A stretch of 14,631 bases of DNA from JBFHES01 sp041584015 (GCA_041584015.1 JBFHES010000102.1:1-14631); one strand, 5' to 3'; counted from the stretch's first letter, positions 7,233-14,631 are shown. Notes: generated by a model from the letters alone, not told the origin. Program-made: numbers and translations.

Positions 7233-8378
7233 ATGGATATATATTGCAACGAAGAACACAACCTCATACGAAAAACGGTAAGAGATTTTGCGGAAAGGAA
7301 CATTAAACCTGTTGCACAGGAACTAGACGAAAAAGAAGAGTTCTCCATTGAGCTAACCAAAGGCATGGGCGAAATTGGTTTATTTGGAATGGTGGTGGAT
7401 GAAAAATATGGCGGTCATGGGTTTGATGTTTTATCCTATATTATTGCAGTAGAAGAACTCGCACGAGTAGACAGTTCGCAGGCTGCCACTGTTGCAGCAC
7501 ATAACTCTCTTGGCATTGGACCGCTCTACGAATACGGTACAGAAGAGCAAAAACAAAAGTACCTTCCGAAACTTTGTACCGGTCAATATCTTTGGGGCTT
7601 TGGTTTAACCGAACCTGATGCAGGTTCCGATTCACGAGCCAGTAAAACAAAAGCAACGCTCGAAAATGGTGAATGGACCATTAATGGTTCAAAGATTTTC
7701 ATAACCAACGCTTCAACTGAAATCACGCTTGGTTCAACTGTTCAAGCGGTTGTCAAGGACGAAAATGGTAAAAGCTCATTCTCTACTATTATCGTTGATC
7801 AAGACACACCAGGTTTTACCAGCAGAGAAATGCACAATAAAATGATGTGGCGCTCATCAAATACTGCAGAGCTCTTTTTTGACGATTGTAAAGTACCGGA
7901 GGGCAACCTGCTTGGCGCAATTGGCGAAGGTTCTAAAATTATGCTCAGCACACTCGACAGCGGACGATTATCTATTGCCGCAATGGGACTGGGTTTAGCA
8001 CAAGGTGCTTATGAAATGGCACACCAATATTCGCTTGAACGCAAACAGTTTGGAAAACCAATTGCAAAATTTCAGGCAATTGCTTTTAAATTAGCAGACA
8101 TGGCAATGAAAATTGAATTGGCCAGGAACCTGCTATATAAGGCCTGCTGGCTTAAACAAAACAAACAACCCTTCGAAAAGGAAGCCGCTATGTCGAAACT
8201 CTACTGTTCCGAAATCGCCAAAGAGGTAGCAGATGAAGCTGTACAAATTCATGGAGGATACGGTTTGATGAAAGATTATGCCATTGAACGTTTTTATCGT
8301 GATCAGCGATTATTGCAGATTGGAGAAGGAACATCAGAAATTCAGCGCCTGGTAATTTCCCGACACATTGGATTATAG
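7233..8378 (+). CDS. Acyl-CoA dehydrogenase (short/branched-chain type)
   Basis: FAD-dependent acyl-CoA dehydrogenase passing electrons to ETF. From its place at the end of the mcc operon it is expected to oxidise isovaleryl-CoA to 3-methylcrotonyl-CoA. All family blocks are present in 381 residues: an alpha-helical N-terminus, the flavin motif LTEPDAGSDS (125-134), WRSSNTAELFFDD (206-218), RKQFGKPI (270-277), IHGGYG, and a C-terminal EGTSEIQR. The catalytic base sits at the canonical SCAD/MCAD position, E365. True isovaleryl-CoA dehydrogenases have alanine there and use a glutamate in a LER motif earlier in the chain; here that spot is G244 before R245. By this signature it resembles butyryl- or 2-methyl-branched-chain dehydrogenases, so I leave the gene symbol open. 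The ATG is 26 bases after mccA. The stop lies 21 bases from the stop of the opposing gene. Confidence 0.9.
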   Translation: MDIYCNEEHNLIRKTVRDFAERNIKPVAQELDEKEEFSIELTKGMGEIGLFGMVVDEKYGGHGFDVLSYIIAVEELARVDSSQAATVAAHNSLGIGPLYEYGTEEQKQKYLPKLCTGQYLWGFGLTEPDAGSDSRASKTKATLENGEWTINGSKIFITNASTEITLGSTVQAVVKDENGKSSFSTIIVDQDTPGFTSREMHNKMMWRSSNTAELFFDDCKVPEGNLLGAIGEGSKIMLSTLDSGRLSIAAMGLGLAQGAYEMAHQYSLERKQFGKPIAKFQAIAFKLADMAMKIELARNLLYKACWLKQNKQPFEKEAAMSKLYCSEIAKEVADEAVQIHGGYGLMKDYAIERFYRDQRLLQIGEGTSEIQRLVISRHIGL

Positions 8379-8399
8379 CCATCCATAAGTTATCTGCAA

Positions 8400-9056
8400 T
8401 TAGCTACCTGGAAGCACATAAAGATAGATTGTTATAAAATGACAAAGACTTCCGAGCAGTACAAATACATGAAAAACAGCATGATTAAACTTCAATCGAT
8501 TGAAGCTGTATAACACGGCACCAATGGTATAAGCAATTCCTCCTGCCAGCAACCAGTACAAACCAGGTAGAGGTAAATTATTAATCAGAGGTTTTATAGC
8601 AAATAGGATGATCCATCCCATTAGCACATACATAATTGTAGATAGGATTTTATATTTACCAATGAAGAAAAGCTTCATGACAATTCCAGCAACAGCTAAA
8701 CCCCAAACAACTCCAAAGATAACCCAGCCAATTGTACCATTAAGAGTTACTAAAGCAAAGGGTGTATAAGTTCCGGCAATGAGCAAATAAATGGAGGAGT
8801 GATCGACAATATTAAGATAATAACGCAAGCGAGGTTTCTTGGCGCTATGGTAACTTGTTGATGCTGCATAAAGCACTATCATGCTGCTACCATAAATAGT
8901 AAAGCTAACAATGTGCCATGCATCGCCTAACTGAGCTGCACGCACTATTAATAATACAAGCGCTGCAATACCAAGCAAAAAGCCCAACCCATGCGTTATA
9001 ATATTAAACTTTTCTTCTAAAGGGGGATAGAACTTTATTTCTTTTGATGAATTCAT
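8400..9056 (-). CDS. trhA: Hemolysin III / TrhA family membrane protein (PAQR superfamily)
   Basis: Seven-helix inner-membrane protein of the bacterial hemolysin III/PAQR family. E. coli TrhA (YqfA) and relatives have been linked to membrane energetics and fluidity; no activity can be read directly from sequence. The 218-residue length is standard. The zinc-site residues known from PAQR proteins are in place: H70 in the STSYHS motif, D85 in the VDHSSIYLLIAGTYTPF block, and the last-helix pair H192/H196 (HAVFH). Hydrophobic stretches alternate with short loops throughout. The ATG at 9056 has no Shine-Dalgarno. It is the last gene of the minus-strand run, 84 bases after the GDYXXLXY gene stop. 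Whether it is co-transcribed with that run is uncertain. The hemolysin name is historical and does not imply a toxin. Confidence 0.9.
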   Translation of the reverse strand: MNSSKEIKFYPPLEEKFNIITHGLGFLLGIAALVLLIVRAAQLGDAWHIVSFTIYGSSMIVLYAASTSYHSAKKPRLRYYLNIVDHSSIYLLIAGTYTPFALVTLNGTIGWVIFGVVWGLAVAGIVMKLFFIGKYKILSTIMYVLMGWIILFAIKPLINNLPLPGLYWLLAGGIAYTIGAVLYSFNRLKFNHAVFHVFVLLGSLCHFITIYLYVLPGS

Positions 9057-9140
9057 AATCTATAATAATCGCTTCGATATAAGAACGATGGGTAATCCAC
9101 TTTAGTTCATTCAGAGCCAATAAATACAAGAAAGTATGAT

Positions 9141-9722
9141 CTAGTTAAATCCGTTGTTTCTGCGCTTCGCTATTGAGCGAATAGATTCCCCTTCTATTAG
9201 TACATCTTTCAAAACCGCATCACCATCTTTTACATATACCATAGCAACGGCAACCTTGTTCTCTTCTTCATCAAGCGATTCCTCATAAATCCTCTCAGCC
9301 ACAAGCGACTTAGACTCTTCCATGTAATAGCGCGTAAAAGGAAACTCAATATTCAACTCCGAAGGAGTTCCTGCTATAACATACTTTACATTAGCTTTAA
9401 AGTAATCAACTCCATCATTTGGTGCTTCTCTTGATAGATGCTTAATCTTAGCAAAACCAAATTCATCGTTTATTAAATGAACAAATACTTTTTCTCCTTG
9501 TCTCCATCCATCAATAGATCCAACCTCATAACTTGCAATTTCAAAATTCAGTGTAATGTACTTGCCTCGAAATGGATCGTTTGGATCGATGGGCTCCGTT
9601 TTAAATTCATAGGGTGTGCCGGTCATAAGCACATCTTCCCTATTCAGAATCATTTGTATCGGCACAAAAAGCTGTGCTAGAAAAACAAGTACTAAAATCA
9701 ATAGTGTTAGTTTATTATTCAT
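9141..9722 (-). CDS. GDYXXLXY-domain protein, membrane-anchored
   Basis: Function unknown. A single hydrophobic N-terminal segment (about residues 5-26) suggests a signal anchor, with the rest outside the cytoplasm. After it comes the family signature region, P(I)DPNDPFRGKYITLNF (about 45-60). The eponymous motif is degenerate: the D is K54 and the final Y is F60, giving G-K-Y-x-x-L-x-F. The 193 residues are a usual length. The gene overlaps the stop of the upstream DUF2157 gene by eight bases (ATGAATAA), and a perfect AGGAGG lies seven bases before the ATG, the only strong Shine-Dalgarno in the window. GDYXXLXY proteins commonly sit beside DUF2157/DUF4401 membrane proteins, as here, which points to a joint complex, though that is inference. 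The C-terminal half has no motif I recognise. Confidence 0.85.
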   Translation of the reverse strand: MNNKLTLLILVLVFLAQLFVPIQMILNREDVLMTGTPYEFKTEPIDPNDPFRGKYITLNFEIASYEVGSIDGWRQGEKVFVHLINDEFGFAKIKHLSREAPNDGVDYFKANVKYVIAGTPSELNIEFPFTRYYMEESKSLVAERIYEESLDEEENKVAVAMVYVKDGDAVLKDVLIEGESIRSIAKRRNNGFN

Positions 9723-10998
9723 CGTTAGTCCTCCTTTTTTTTAGGATCAAATAGTTTGTAAAGAAAAATCCAACACCCACGGCTACAAACAATGCACCGC
9801 GTATAACAAAGCTTATGTCTTCATCAAAAAATCGACAGACAACCAATGCGGTTATTATTAATAGTCCGTAATTTAATATTCCAAGGTGATTTTTTTTAGC
9901 ACCAGATCGTAATGTAAGAACACCTAGAACAAAAACTAAAAGATTAACAAGGATAAGTGCGGCGCTCGAGAATAGTCCAACAACAAAAATTAAGATAAAG
10001 ACTAAAAATACGTGAGCAATCGGAGGAATTTCACGAAACACTTGGGTTCTTAATCTTGGAAGATAAAATAGCATGGCAGACGCTGTAAGAATCAATATTA
10101 CTATTAATTCAGTGTAGTCGTCTAATGCACTAAACTCATACACTCGATCACGAAGTTCTTGCCAGAACCAATCGAAACTAAGCATTAATAATATGACTAC
10201 GGTTCCAAGCGAACCAAGGATGACATAGCCATTATTAATCAGTTTTTGCTGATTGAAAAACCGCGATGTTCCGAACATAAAAAAGAAGCCAAACAGGCTC
10301 ATGTAGGCAATGAACATAAGTTCTTCGTGATGATTGCCTAATATTCCCAATGTAATAATAAGAGCTATCGGTAATATCCAGTTATGCCAGGTAAGAAAAT
10401 TACCTACTTCCCTTTGTCGGAAGAGCAAATAGTAATGAGGAATAACTACCAATAACATTAGCCAAAACCAATAGGACTCGGCAAAACCATATGAATAGCC
10501 ATTGTGCACTGCATAAAAAACTGAACCAGCGATATAAAGAATCGAGCTCATGGATGATCTCATAAGGTAGATTAGCGGTAAACACATAATCATCCATGTA
10601 AACATGAAACTACCAAGATCGCCTGGGATATGATAAATTTGACTAACCAGAGAAATGCAGGCGCCTACCGTAAAAAAAAGAAACGAAGCTGCTCCTTCGC
10701 GCCATGCAACACTATCTTTTCTTTTAAGAAGAGCATAAGCACAAGCTACCTGGCCAAGCAGCATTGGCAAGAATGCAAGAATAGTTTTGCTGAATTTTGA
10801 AAGATCATCCCAGTTATGTGCGACAATAAGTATGATTCCTAAACCAACAAGCACGGCTCCGAGGATGCCAAACACAACAAAAAGTTTGTTACTAAAACGA
10901 CCACTCCGGCTTTGGTAATAGTCCGTGATATCTTGTGCCACCTCATCAGAAATTACTTTTGCACTGGTAAGTTCGGTAAGATCTTTTAATATACCCAT
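9715..10998 (-). CDS. DUF2157 multi-pass membrane protein
   Basis: Integral membrane protein of unknown function. A short N-terminal cytoplasmic helix region (KVISDEVAQDITDYY, about residues 10-25) matches the DUF2157 lead-in. It is followed by roughly ten to twelve hydrophobic segments, beginning with the FVVFGILGAVLVGLGI-type helix near 40-60. The tail ends in a basic KKRRTNDE. I choose the ATG at 10998, giving 427 residues; a TTG two codons upstream (11004) would add only two. Upstream are about 110 bases with one promoter-like -7 box. The gene is translationally linked to the GDYXXLXY gene by an eight-base overlap. Its last codons include a run of eight A followed by AGGAGG, which serves as ribosome site for the next gene. 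Role not known. Confidence 0.85.
   Translation of the reverse strand: MGILKDLTELTSAKVISDEVAQDITDYYQSRSGRFSNKLFVVFGILGAVLVGLGIILIVAHNWDDLSKFSKTILAFLPMLLGQVACAYALLKRKDSVAWREGAASFLFFTVGACISLVSQIYHIPGDLGSFMFTWMIMCLPLIYLMRSSMSSILYIAGSVFYAVHNGYSYGFAESYWFWLMLLVVIPHYYLLFRQREVGNFLTWHNWILPIALIITLGILGNHHEELMFIAYMSLFGFFFMFGTSRFFNQQKLINNGYVILGSLGTVVILLMLSFDWFWQELRDRVYEFSALDDYTELIVILILTASAMLFYLPRLRTQVFREIPPIAHVFLVFILIFVVGLFSSAALILVNLLVFVLGVLTLRSGAKKNHLGILNYGLLIITALVVCRFFDEDISFVIRGALFVAVGVGFFFTNYLILKKRRTNDE
9730..9735 (-). promoter_or_regulatory. Strong Shine-Dalgarno for the GDYXXLXY gene
   Basis: On the minus strand AGGAGG stands seven bases before the ATG at 9722, inside the last codons of the DUF2157 gene (the two Arg codons). 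It is a full anti-16S match with ideal spacing. The other starts in this window lack such a site, as usual in Bacteroidota, so it should mark reinitiation or high-level internal entry at this overlap. Confidence 0.6.
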
Positions 10999-11077
10999 AG
11001 CCAAAGATTAGATTGATTAGTACTATTTAAATAACAACATTTTTTCATAATTATTCTAAAAGTATTTTCTCAATGAT

Positions 11078-11085
11078 CAAACATA
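11078..11085 (-). promoter_or_regulatory. Candidate -7 box upstream of the DUF2157 gene
   Basis: TATGTTTG on the minus strand (11085 to 11078) matches TAnnTTTG exactly and would start a transcript about 75 bases before the DUF2157 ATG. No TTG is found at the usual -33 distance, so it is only a half promoter. If real, the DUF2157-GDYXXLXY pair could be transcribed apart from the kinase operon. Confidence 0.3.
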
Positions 11086-11109
11086 CGCTATGATTTGTCA
11101 TGGATTCGA

Positions 11110-11919
11110 CTAGAAATTAATCGGTAATTGATTGTCGATTCGCTGCATGAAGAAATACAGGTCCTCGCCTAGCACCTCTCTTTGAATCTCCTTACTTCGT
11201 TGCTCAAACTCTTGATATTTTGGCGTGTGCCCCTGATAATTAAAATCAAAGCCTCGTGTGCTAATTTGATTAAGAGCCATTGAGAAGCCAACTATAAAAA
11301 CTATCGATGTAATGATTCTTGAATTAAACTTGATTAATTTAGCTAGCAGCAATACAAGCATATTTATTCCAAAAACACCTGTTACAATCAGAAATAGGTC
11401 GTAGTTGTTCCACCACCAAATCTGCCCGCTTCCTCCGATATAACTTGCAGATGGCCAAAAGAAGTTGACACCTCCCCACACACAATGTGGCGTTGGCATG
11501 TCTTCGAGGAGATGTAAAGTAAAACCACCAATAAAAGCCAAAATATAAGCTAAACGGTTCCATAAATATTTTCTCAAAGACGCAATGGAAAGTCTATTAA
11601 ACCGGCTACTAAACAGGTACGCTAAGAAGGCTCCAAATAAAGTAAGAAATACTGCGGCAAAAAACGAATGCATAAATGCATGATGTCCATACCACAATTT
11701 TGAAAAATAGATTTCTTTTCCACTGTGCTCAAGTCCAAAAACACTTCCTATTGATTGATCAAATCCTGACCATAAGCTAATAGCATCCACATCTGGCAAA
11801 GCCCCAGCAAAACCAGCTAAGGCAACCAAGCCGAGCTTTTTTAAGATACCTCCTTCTACAAAACTTGAAACCGCCGTTCCTAATGCCATGCCTGAAATGG
11901 AATGAATTAAAATATCCAT
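11110..11919 (-). CDS. YdjM-like membrane-bound metal-dependent hydrolase
   Basis: Predicted inner-membrane protein of the YdjM/DUF457 family, described as metal-dependent hydrolases by motif; substrate unknown. The metal-ligand pattern is complete: H6 near the N-terminus (HSISGMALG), the PDVD motif with D43 and D45, the HHAFMHS block (H79, H80, H84), and HLLEDMPTP with H136, D140 and T143. Several hydrophobic helices surround these motifs (around 10-40, 84-104, 122-138 and two near the C-terminus). The last 50 residues are polar and probably soluble. Length 269 is longer than the shortest family members. The ATG at 11919 follows the response regulator stop by 87 bases; no terminator is visible between them, so read-through from the two-component genes is possible. 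LexA control, known for E. coli YdjM, cannot be inferred here. Confidence 0.82.
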   Translation of the reverse strand: MDILIHSISGMALGTAVSSFVEGGILKKLGLVALAGFAGALPDVDAISLWSGFDQSIGSVFGLEHSGKEIYFSKLWYGHHAFMHSFFAAVFLTLFGAFLAYLFSSRFNRLSIASLRKYLWNRLAYILAFIGGFTLHLLEDMPTPHCVWGGVNFFWPSASYIGGSGQIWWWNNYDLFLIVTGVFGINMLVLLLAKLIKFNSRIITSIVFIVGFSMALNQISTRGFDFNYQGHTPKYQEFEQRSKEIQREVLGEDLYFFMQRIDNQLPINF

Positions 11920-12006
11920 AAACGCTCGTATTGTTGATGCTATTTAGTAATCAACGAAAGATACCGATAATAATTCTTTTGAGAGTTTAGGAAATGTCAG
12001 ATTGGA

Positions 12007-12660
12007 CTAATCTTCAATTAAACCAGATTTGATTGCAATTTTAATAAGTTCAACAACAGAATGTACTTCCAGTTTTCGCATTAGATTGGTGCGATGTGTA
12101 TCAACGGTTCTGTGACTAATAAACAATCGTTCACCTATTTCACGGTTATTCAGCCCGTCGCAAATTAGCTTTACAATTTCTATTTCGCGTTCGCTTAAAC
12201 CAGCTAGTTTTTGAATCACTTCCTTTTGTTTATTAGAGCTAGTGTCTGTTTCGGTAAGTGCCATGGTAACTTCCCCTGCAAAAAACTTCTGTCCTTTCAC
12301 CACTTGGCAAATGCCGGCAACCAGCTCTTCCTGATCAGCAGTTTTAACTAAATAGCCATCAACGCCTAGCGCAATCAATTTTTTAATAATGCTAGGCTCT
12401 TTATACATACTTAAGATAATCAGTTTCAAATGTGGATATCGGGCTTTAATTATTTTTGCGGCCTCCATCCCATTAAGACCGGGCATTTCAATATCAGAGA
12501 TAACCAAATCGGGTTGAAAAATCTCTATATCCTTCAAGAGATCGTTGCCATTATTTGCTGTGGCAACCACCTTAAACTTTGGATTATTATTAAGCATTGC
12601 TCGTATTCCATCAAGAATTATTTGATGGTCATCGGCTAATATGATACAGGTTTCTGTCAT
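12007..12660 (-). CDS. NarL/FixJ-type response regulator
   Basis: Cytoplasmic two-component transcription factor. The receiver domain (about 5-120) has the acidic pair D10/D11, the phosphoacceptor D56 in VISDIEMPG, the switch serine S84 and the lysine K106. The C-terminal LuxR-type helix-turn-helix (about 152-212) is complete, with LSEREIEIVKLICDGLNNREI and ISHRTVDTHRTNLMRKL. Length 217 is standard. Its start overlaps the stop of the histidine kinase gene as ATGA (12657-12660), so the two are translationally coupled and are almost surely cognate partners. No intact target site can be named; candidate targets are the membrane-protein genes that follow, but that is only a guess from order. Confidence 0.95.
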   Translation of the reverse strand: MTETCIILADDHQIILDGIRAMLNNNPKFKVVATANNGNDLLKDIEIFQPDLVISDIEMPGLNGMEAAKIIKARYPHLKLIILSMYKEPSIIKKLIALGVDGYLVKTADQEELVAGICQVVKGQKFFAGEVTMALTETDTSSNKQKEVIQKLAGLSEREIEIVKLICDGLNNREIGERLFISHRTVDTHRTNLMRKLEVHSVVELIKIAIKSGLIED

Positions 12661-14591
12661 CCTAATTTCACTCTAATTGTTGCAATGGTTCCCTTACCTT
12701 CTGAGCTATCGAACTGCAACTCGCCATTGATAATATTTAAGCGGTTCTGAATAGTTAACATGCCTATCCCGCCATTTTTTTCCCGTTTCCCGGATACACC
12801 AACTCCATTATCTTCTACAACCAAGAACAAGAAATCTTTGCGTTTTGCCAATTGAACATCAACCGACTTTGCTTTGGAGTGTTTGATGATATTATTTATT
12901 AATTCCTGACAGATCCGGTAGATTGCAATCTCAATATCCTCTACTAATCGCTCGTTCAGGCCAACATGTTCAAAGTTAAATTCGATAGAACTACCATGAA
13001 AACTTTTCTCCAGCATGTCTTCAATAGCGGCTACAAGCCCTAATTCCTGCAAAGCACGAGGCATCATTTGATGAGATATATTTCTCACCTCATCTCCCAA
13101 TTCATCAATAATGGATTTTAGCTTAGATGCTTTTTGAATATTTTCCGTCTTCTCAAGGTTTAATTGCTGGATGAAAAATTTAAGCCCCGAAATTTGCTGA
13201 CCAACTCCATCATGCAAATCCTTTGCAATTCGTTTACGTTCGTTCTCTGTTGCAGAAACAATTGCTTTCAGCCCTTTGTCGCGTTCATTAATAACAGCGG
13301 CAGCACGACGTGCTTTTTCACGCGATCGTTGTCGTTGTATAAACAAAATAGAAAATAGGATAAGCAATGTAATAAGGCTTAACAGGCCGGCTATGTATCT
13401 TTTTCTTTTCAGCAATTTAACTTCTTTCTCAGCCGTATCCTTCTGTAAAATTGCAATATCCTTAGCTTGCTTCTCTGTTTCATATTTCTTCTGAACTTCC
13501 TCAATTGCCCTATCCCGATCGGCAAAGTATACGCTGTCCTTCCAATTAGAAGCCATTTTAAAATATAGCGAGGAAGATTCAAAATTCCTTAATGCAACAT
13601 TATTAAGCCCCAAATTATTATAGATCTTGTACATCAGTTTGTTAAATCCATACTGCTCGGCAAGTGCGAGAGACTTATTTAAATACTCAAGGGAATTCTC
13701 GTGCATTGAATGATCATAATAAATGGAGCCCAGATTAAACATGGATGATGCAGCATTGTAATAATTCTCGGTAGATTCATGAATAGCAATTGCCCGTTTT
13801 AAGTAATAAAAGCAAGAGTCCAGTTGATTGAGGTTACTATAGGTAATTCCAATGTTAGTACATGCTTTACCAAGTCCGTATAAATCATTTAGTTTTTCCT
13901 TAATAACAATCGATTTGTTCAAAAAATAGATACATGAATCGTACTTTTCAAAATCATCGTACAACATCGCAATATTAAGGTACGATGCTCCTATTCCATA
14001 CTCATCCTGGCTTTGCTTTCTAATCTCCAGCGCTTTCATTTGATATTCAAGTGCCTCCTCAAGCCTGTCTTGCTCCCAGTAGATTAGTCCAATATTATTG
14101 TAGGCATTTGACTGAATTCTGTCTATACCCTGTAAATCTGCTATTCGCAGAGCTTGTGTAAAATTTTCTACTGCCAAATCGTGTTGACCTTTATTCCAAT
14201 AGATCAGTCCAAAATTGTTAAAAACACTTGAAAGCGTAATGCTATCTCTGGTTATATTAGCATATTTCATTGCGATATCATAATAATACAATGCACTATC
14301 CCAGTCTGAAGTAACGTCCATTACAATGCCAATACGATTATATGCCTTACCTAAAATGGTGTCATTACTAGATTCTTTACCTACAATAACTGCTTGTTTG
14401 CCATAATATAGAGCTGTATCAGGATTTGAATAACAAAGGCTTAAGCAGAGCTGATTCAATATTGTAGCCCGTTTGTTGGCGCTTAAATCTCCATCCAGTT
14501 GTGCTATCAGGCTATCAACTTGAGCCTGACTTACATCAATACAAAAGACAGAGCATAGCAATAACGCACTTATTAGTTTTAGAAATTTCAT
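12657..14591 (-). CDS. TPR-containing sensor histidine kinase (HisKA_3 type)
   Basis: Membrane sensor kinase of 644 residues, partner of the overlapping NarL-type regulator. A signal peptide (about 1-23, ending near SQA) is followed by about seven tetratricopeptide repeats (roughly 80-355), predicted to lie in the periplasm. Next come a charged coiled-coil segment (about 355-395), one transmembrane helix (about 399-420), and a HisKA_3 dimerisation domain with phospho-acceptor H460 in KDLHDGVGQQ. The C-terminal HATPase domain shows the N-box ELINNIIKHS, the VEDNGVGV G1 box and GIGMLTIQNRL. The kinase class matches the NarL regulator type. No ligand domain other than the TPRs is visible, so the signal probably is a protein or peptide contact. 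The ATG at 14591 is the only start consistent with the signal peptide. A promoter is expected near or beyond the right window edge. Confidence 0.95.
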   Translation of the reverse strand: MKFLKLISALLLCSVFCIDVSQAQVDSLIAQLDGDLSANKRATILNQLCLSLCYSNPDTALYYGKQAVIVGKESSNDTILGKAYNRIGIVMDVTSDWDSALYYYDIAMKYANITRDSITLSSVFNNFGLIYWNKGQHDLAVENFTQALRIADLQGIDRIQSNAYNNIGLIYWEQDRLEEALEYQMKALEIRKQSQDEYGIGASYLNIAMLYDDFEKYDSCIYFLNKSIVIKEKLNDLYGLGKACTNIGITYSNLNQLDSCFYYLKRAIAIHESTENYYNAASSMFNLGSIYYDHSMHENSLEYLNKSLALAEQYGFNKLMYKIYNNLGLNNVALRNFESSSLYFKMASNWKDSVYFADRDRAIEEVQKKYETEKQAKDIAILQKDTAEKEVKLLKRKRYIAGLLSLITLLILFSILFIQRQRSREKARRAAAVINERDKGLKAIVSATENERKRIAKDLHDGVGQQISGLKFFIQQLNLEKTENIQKASKLKSIIDELGDEVRNISHQMMPRALQELGLVAAIEDMLEKSFHGSSIEFNFEHVGLNERLVEDIEIAIYRICQELINNIIKHSKAKSVDVQLAKRKDFLFLVVEDNGVGVSGKREKNGGIGMLTIQNRLNIINGELQFDSSEGKGTIATIRVKLG

Positions 14592-14631
14592 TTTAAGCCC
14601 TTTAAACCTTTCACTAAAATAACAAAAAAAA

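Noticed and set aside
6909..7259. 116-codon open frame on the minus strand over the mccA 3' end
   Set aside because: Serine- and phenylalanine-rich translation typical of an antisense shadow of the biotinyl domain.
11095..11113. Minus-strand GTCGAATCC resembling a tRNA T-arm
   Set aside because: The flanking bases do not form a T stem and no acceptor or anticodon arm fits; it overlaps the end of the hydrolase gene.
11957..11964. TATCTTTC on the minus strand as a -7 box for the hydrolase gene
   Set aside because: One mismatch to TAnnTTTG and no TTG at the -33 distance.
1..14631. CRISPR array, transposase, phage or defence genes
   Set aside because: No spaced repeats, no recombinase or defence-type protein, and no break in coding style between neighbours was seen on either strand.

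Overview
The window looks like Bacteroidota chromosome. The DNA is AT-rich, almost no start codon has a Shine-Dalgarno site, the main regulatory gap holds exact matches to the Bacteroidota -7 promoter box (TAnnTTTG), and the sensor kinase is of the TPR type common in that phylum. I cannot name the genus. I read thirteen protein genes and no RNA genes, CRISPR array or insertion sequence. All genes are complete.

Left half (40-8378): a divergent leucine/isovalerate degradation locus. On the minus strand, mvaB-scoA-scoB encode HMG-CoA lyase and both subunits of a 3-oxoacid CoA-transferase. On the plus strand, mccB, a methylglutaconyl-CoA hydratase gene, mccA and an acyl-CoA dehydrogenase gene follow one another closely. 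Together they cover isovaleryl-CoA (or a related acyl-CoA) -> 3-methylcrotonyl-CoA -> 3-methylglutaconyl-CoA -> HMG-CoA -> acetoacetate + acetyl-CoA -> acetoacetyl-CoA. The transaminase, branched-chain keto acid dehydrogenase, thiolase and electron-transfer flavoprotein are not in the window. The two arms are driven from a gap of about 376 bases (2341-2716), which holds two promoter candidates and several short direct repeats but no local regulator gene.

Right half (8400-14591): six genes, all on the minus strand. A TPR sensor histidine kinase and a NarL-type response regulator overlap by ATGA. Downstream come a YdjM-like membrane metal-dependent hydrolase, a DUF2157 multi-pass membrane protein overlapping a GDYXXLXY-family protein, and a TrhA/hemolysin III-family membrane protein. 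The order suggests a two-component system next to a small set of membrane proteins, but whether it controls them is inference. The acyl-CoA dehydrogenase and TrhA genes converge with only 21 bases between their stops.

I did not find a clearly new system. The points most worth a second look are the catalytic-base arrangement of the acyl-CoA dehydrogenase, the divergent active-site signatures of the HMG-CoA lyase, the obligatory non-ATG start of mccB with its structured upstream region, the stem-loop between the hydratase gene and mccA, and the lone strong Shine-Dalgarno inside the DUF2157/GDYXXLXY overlap.
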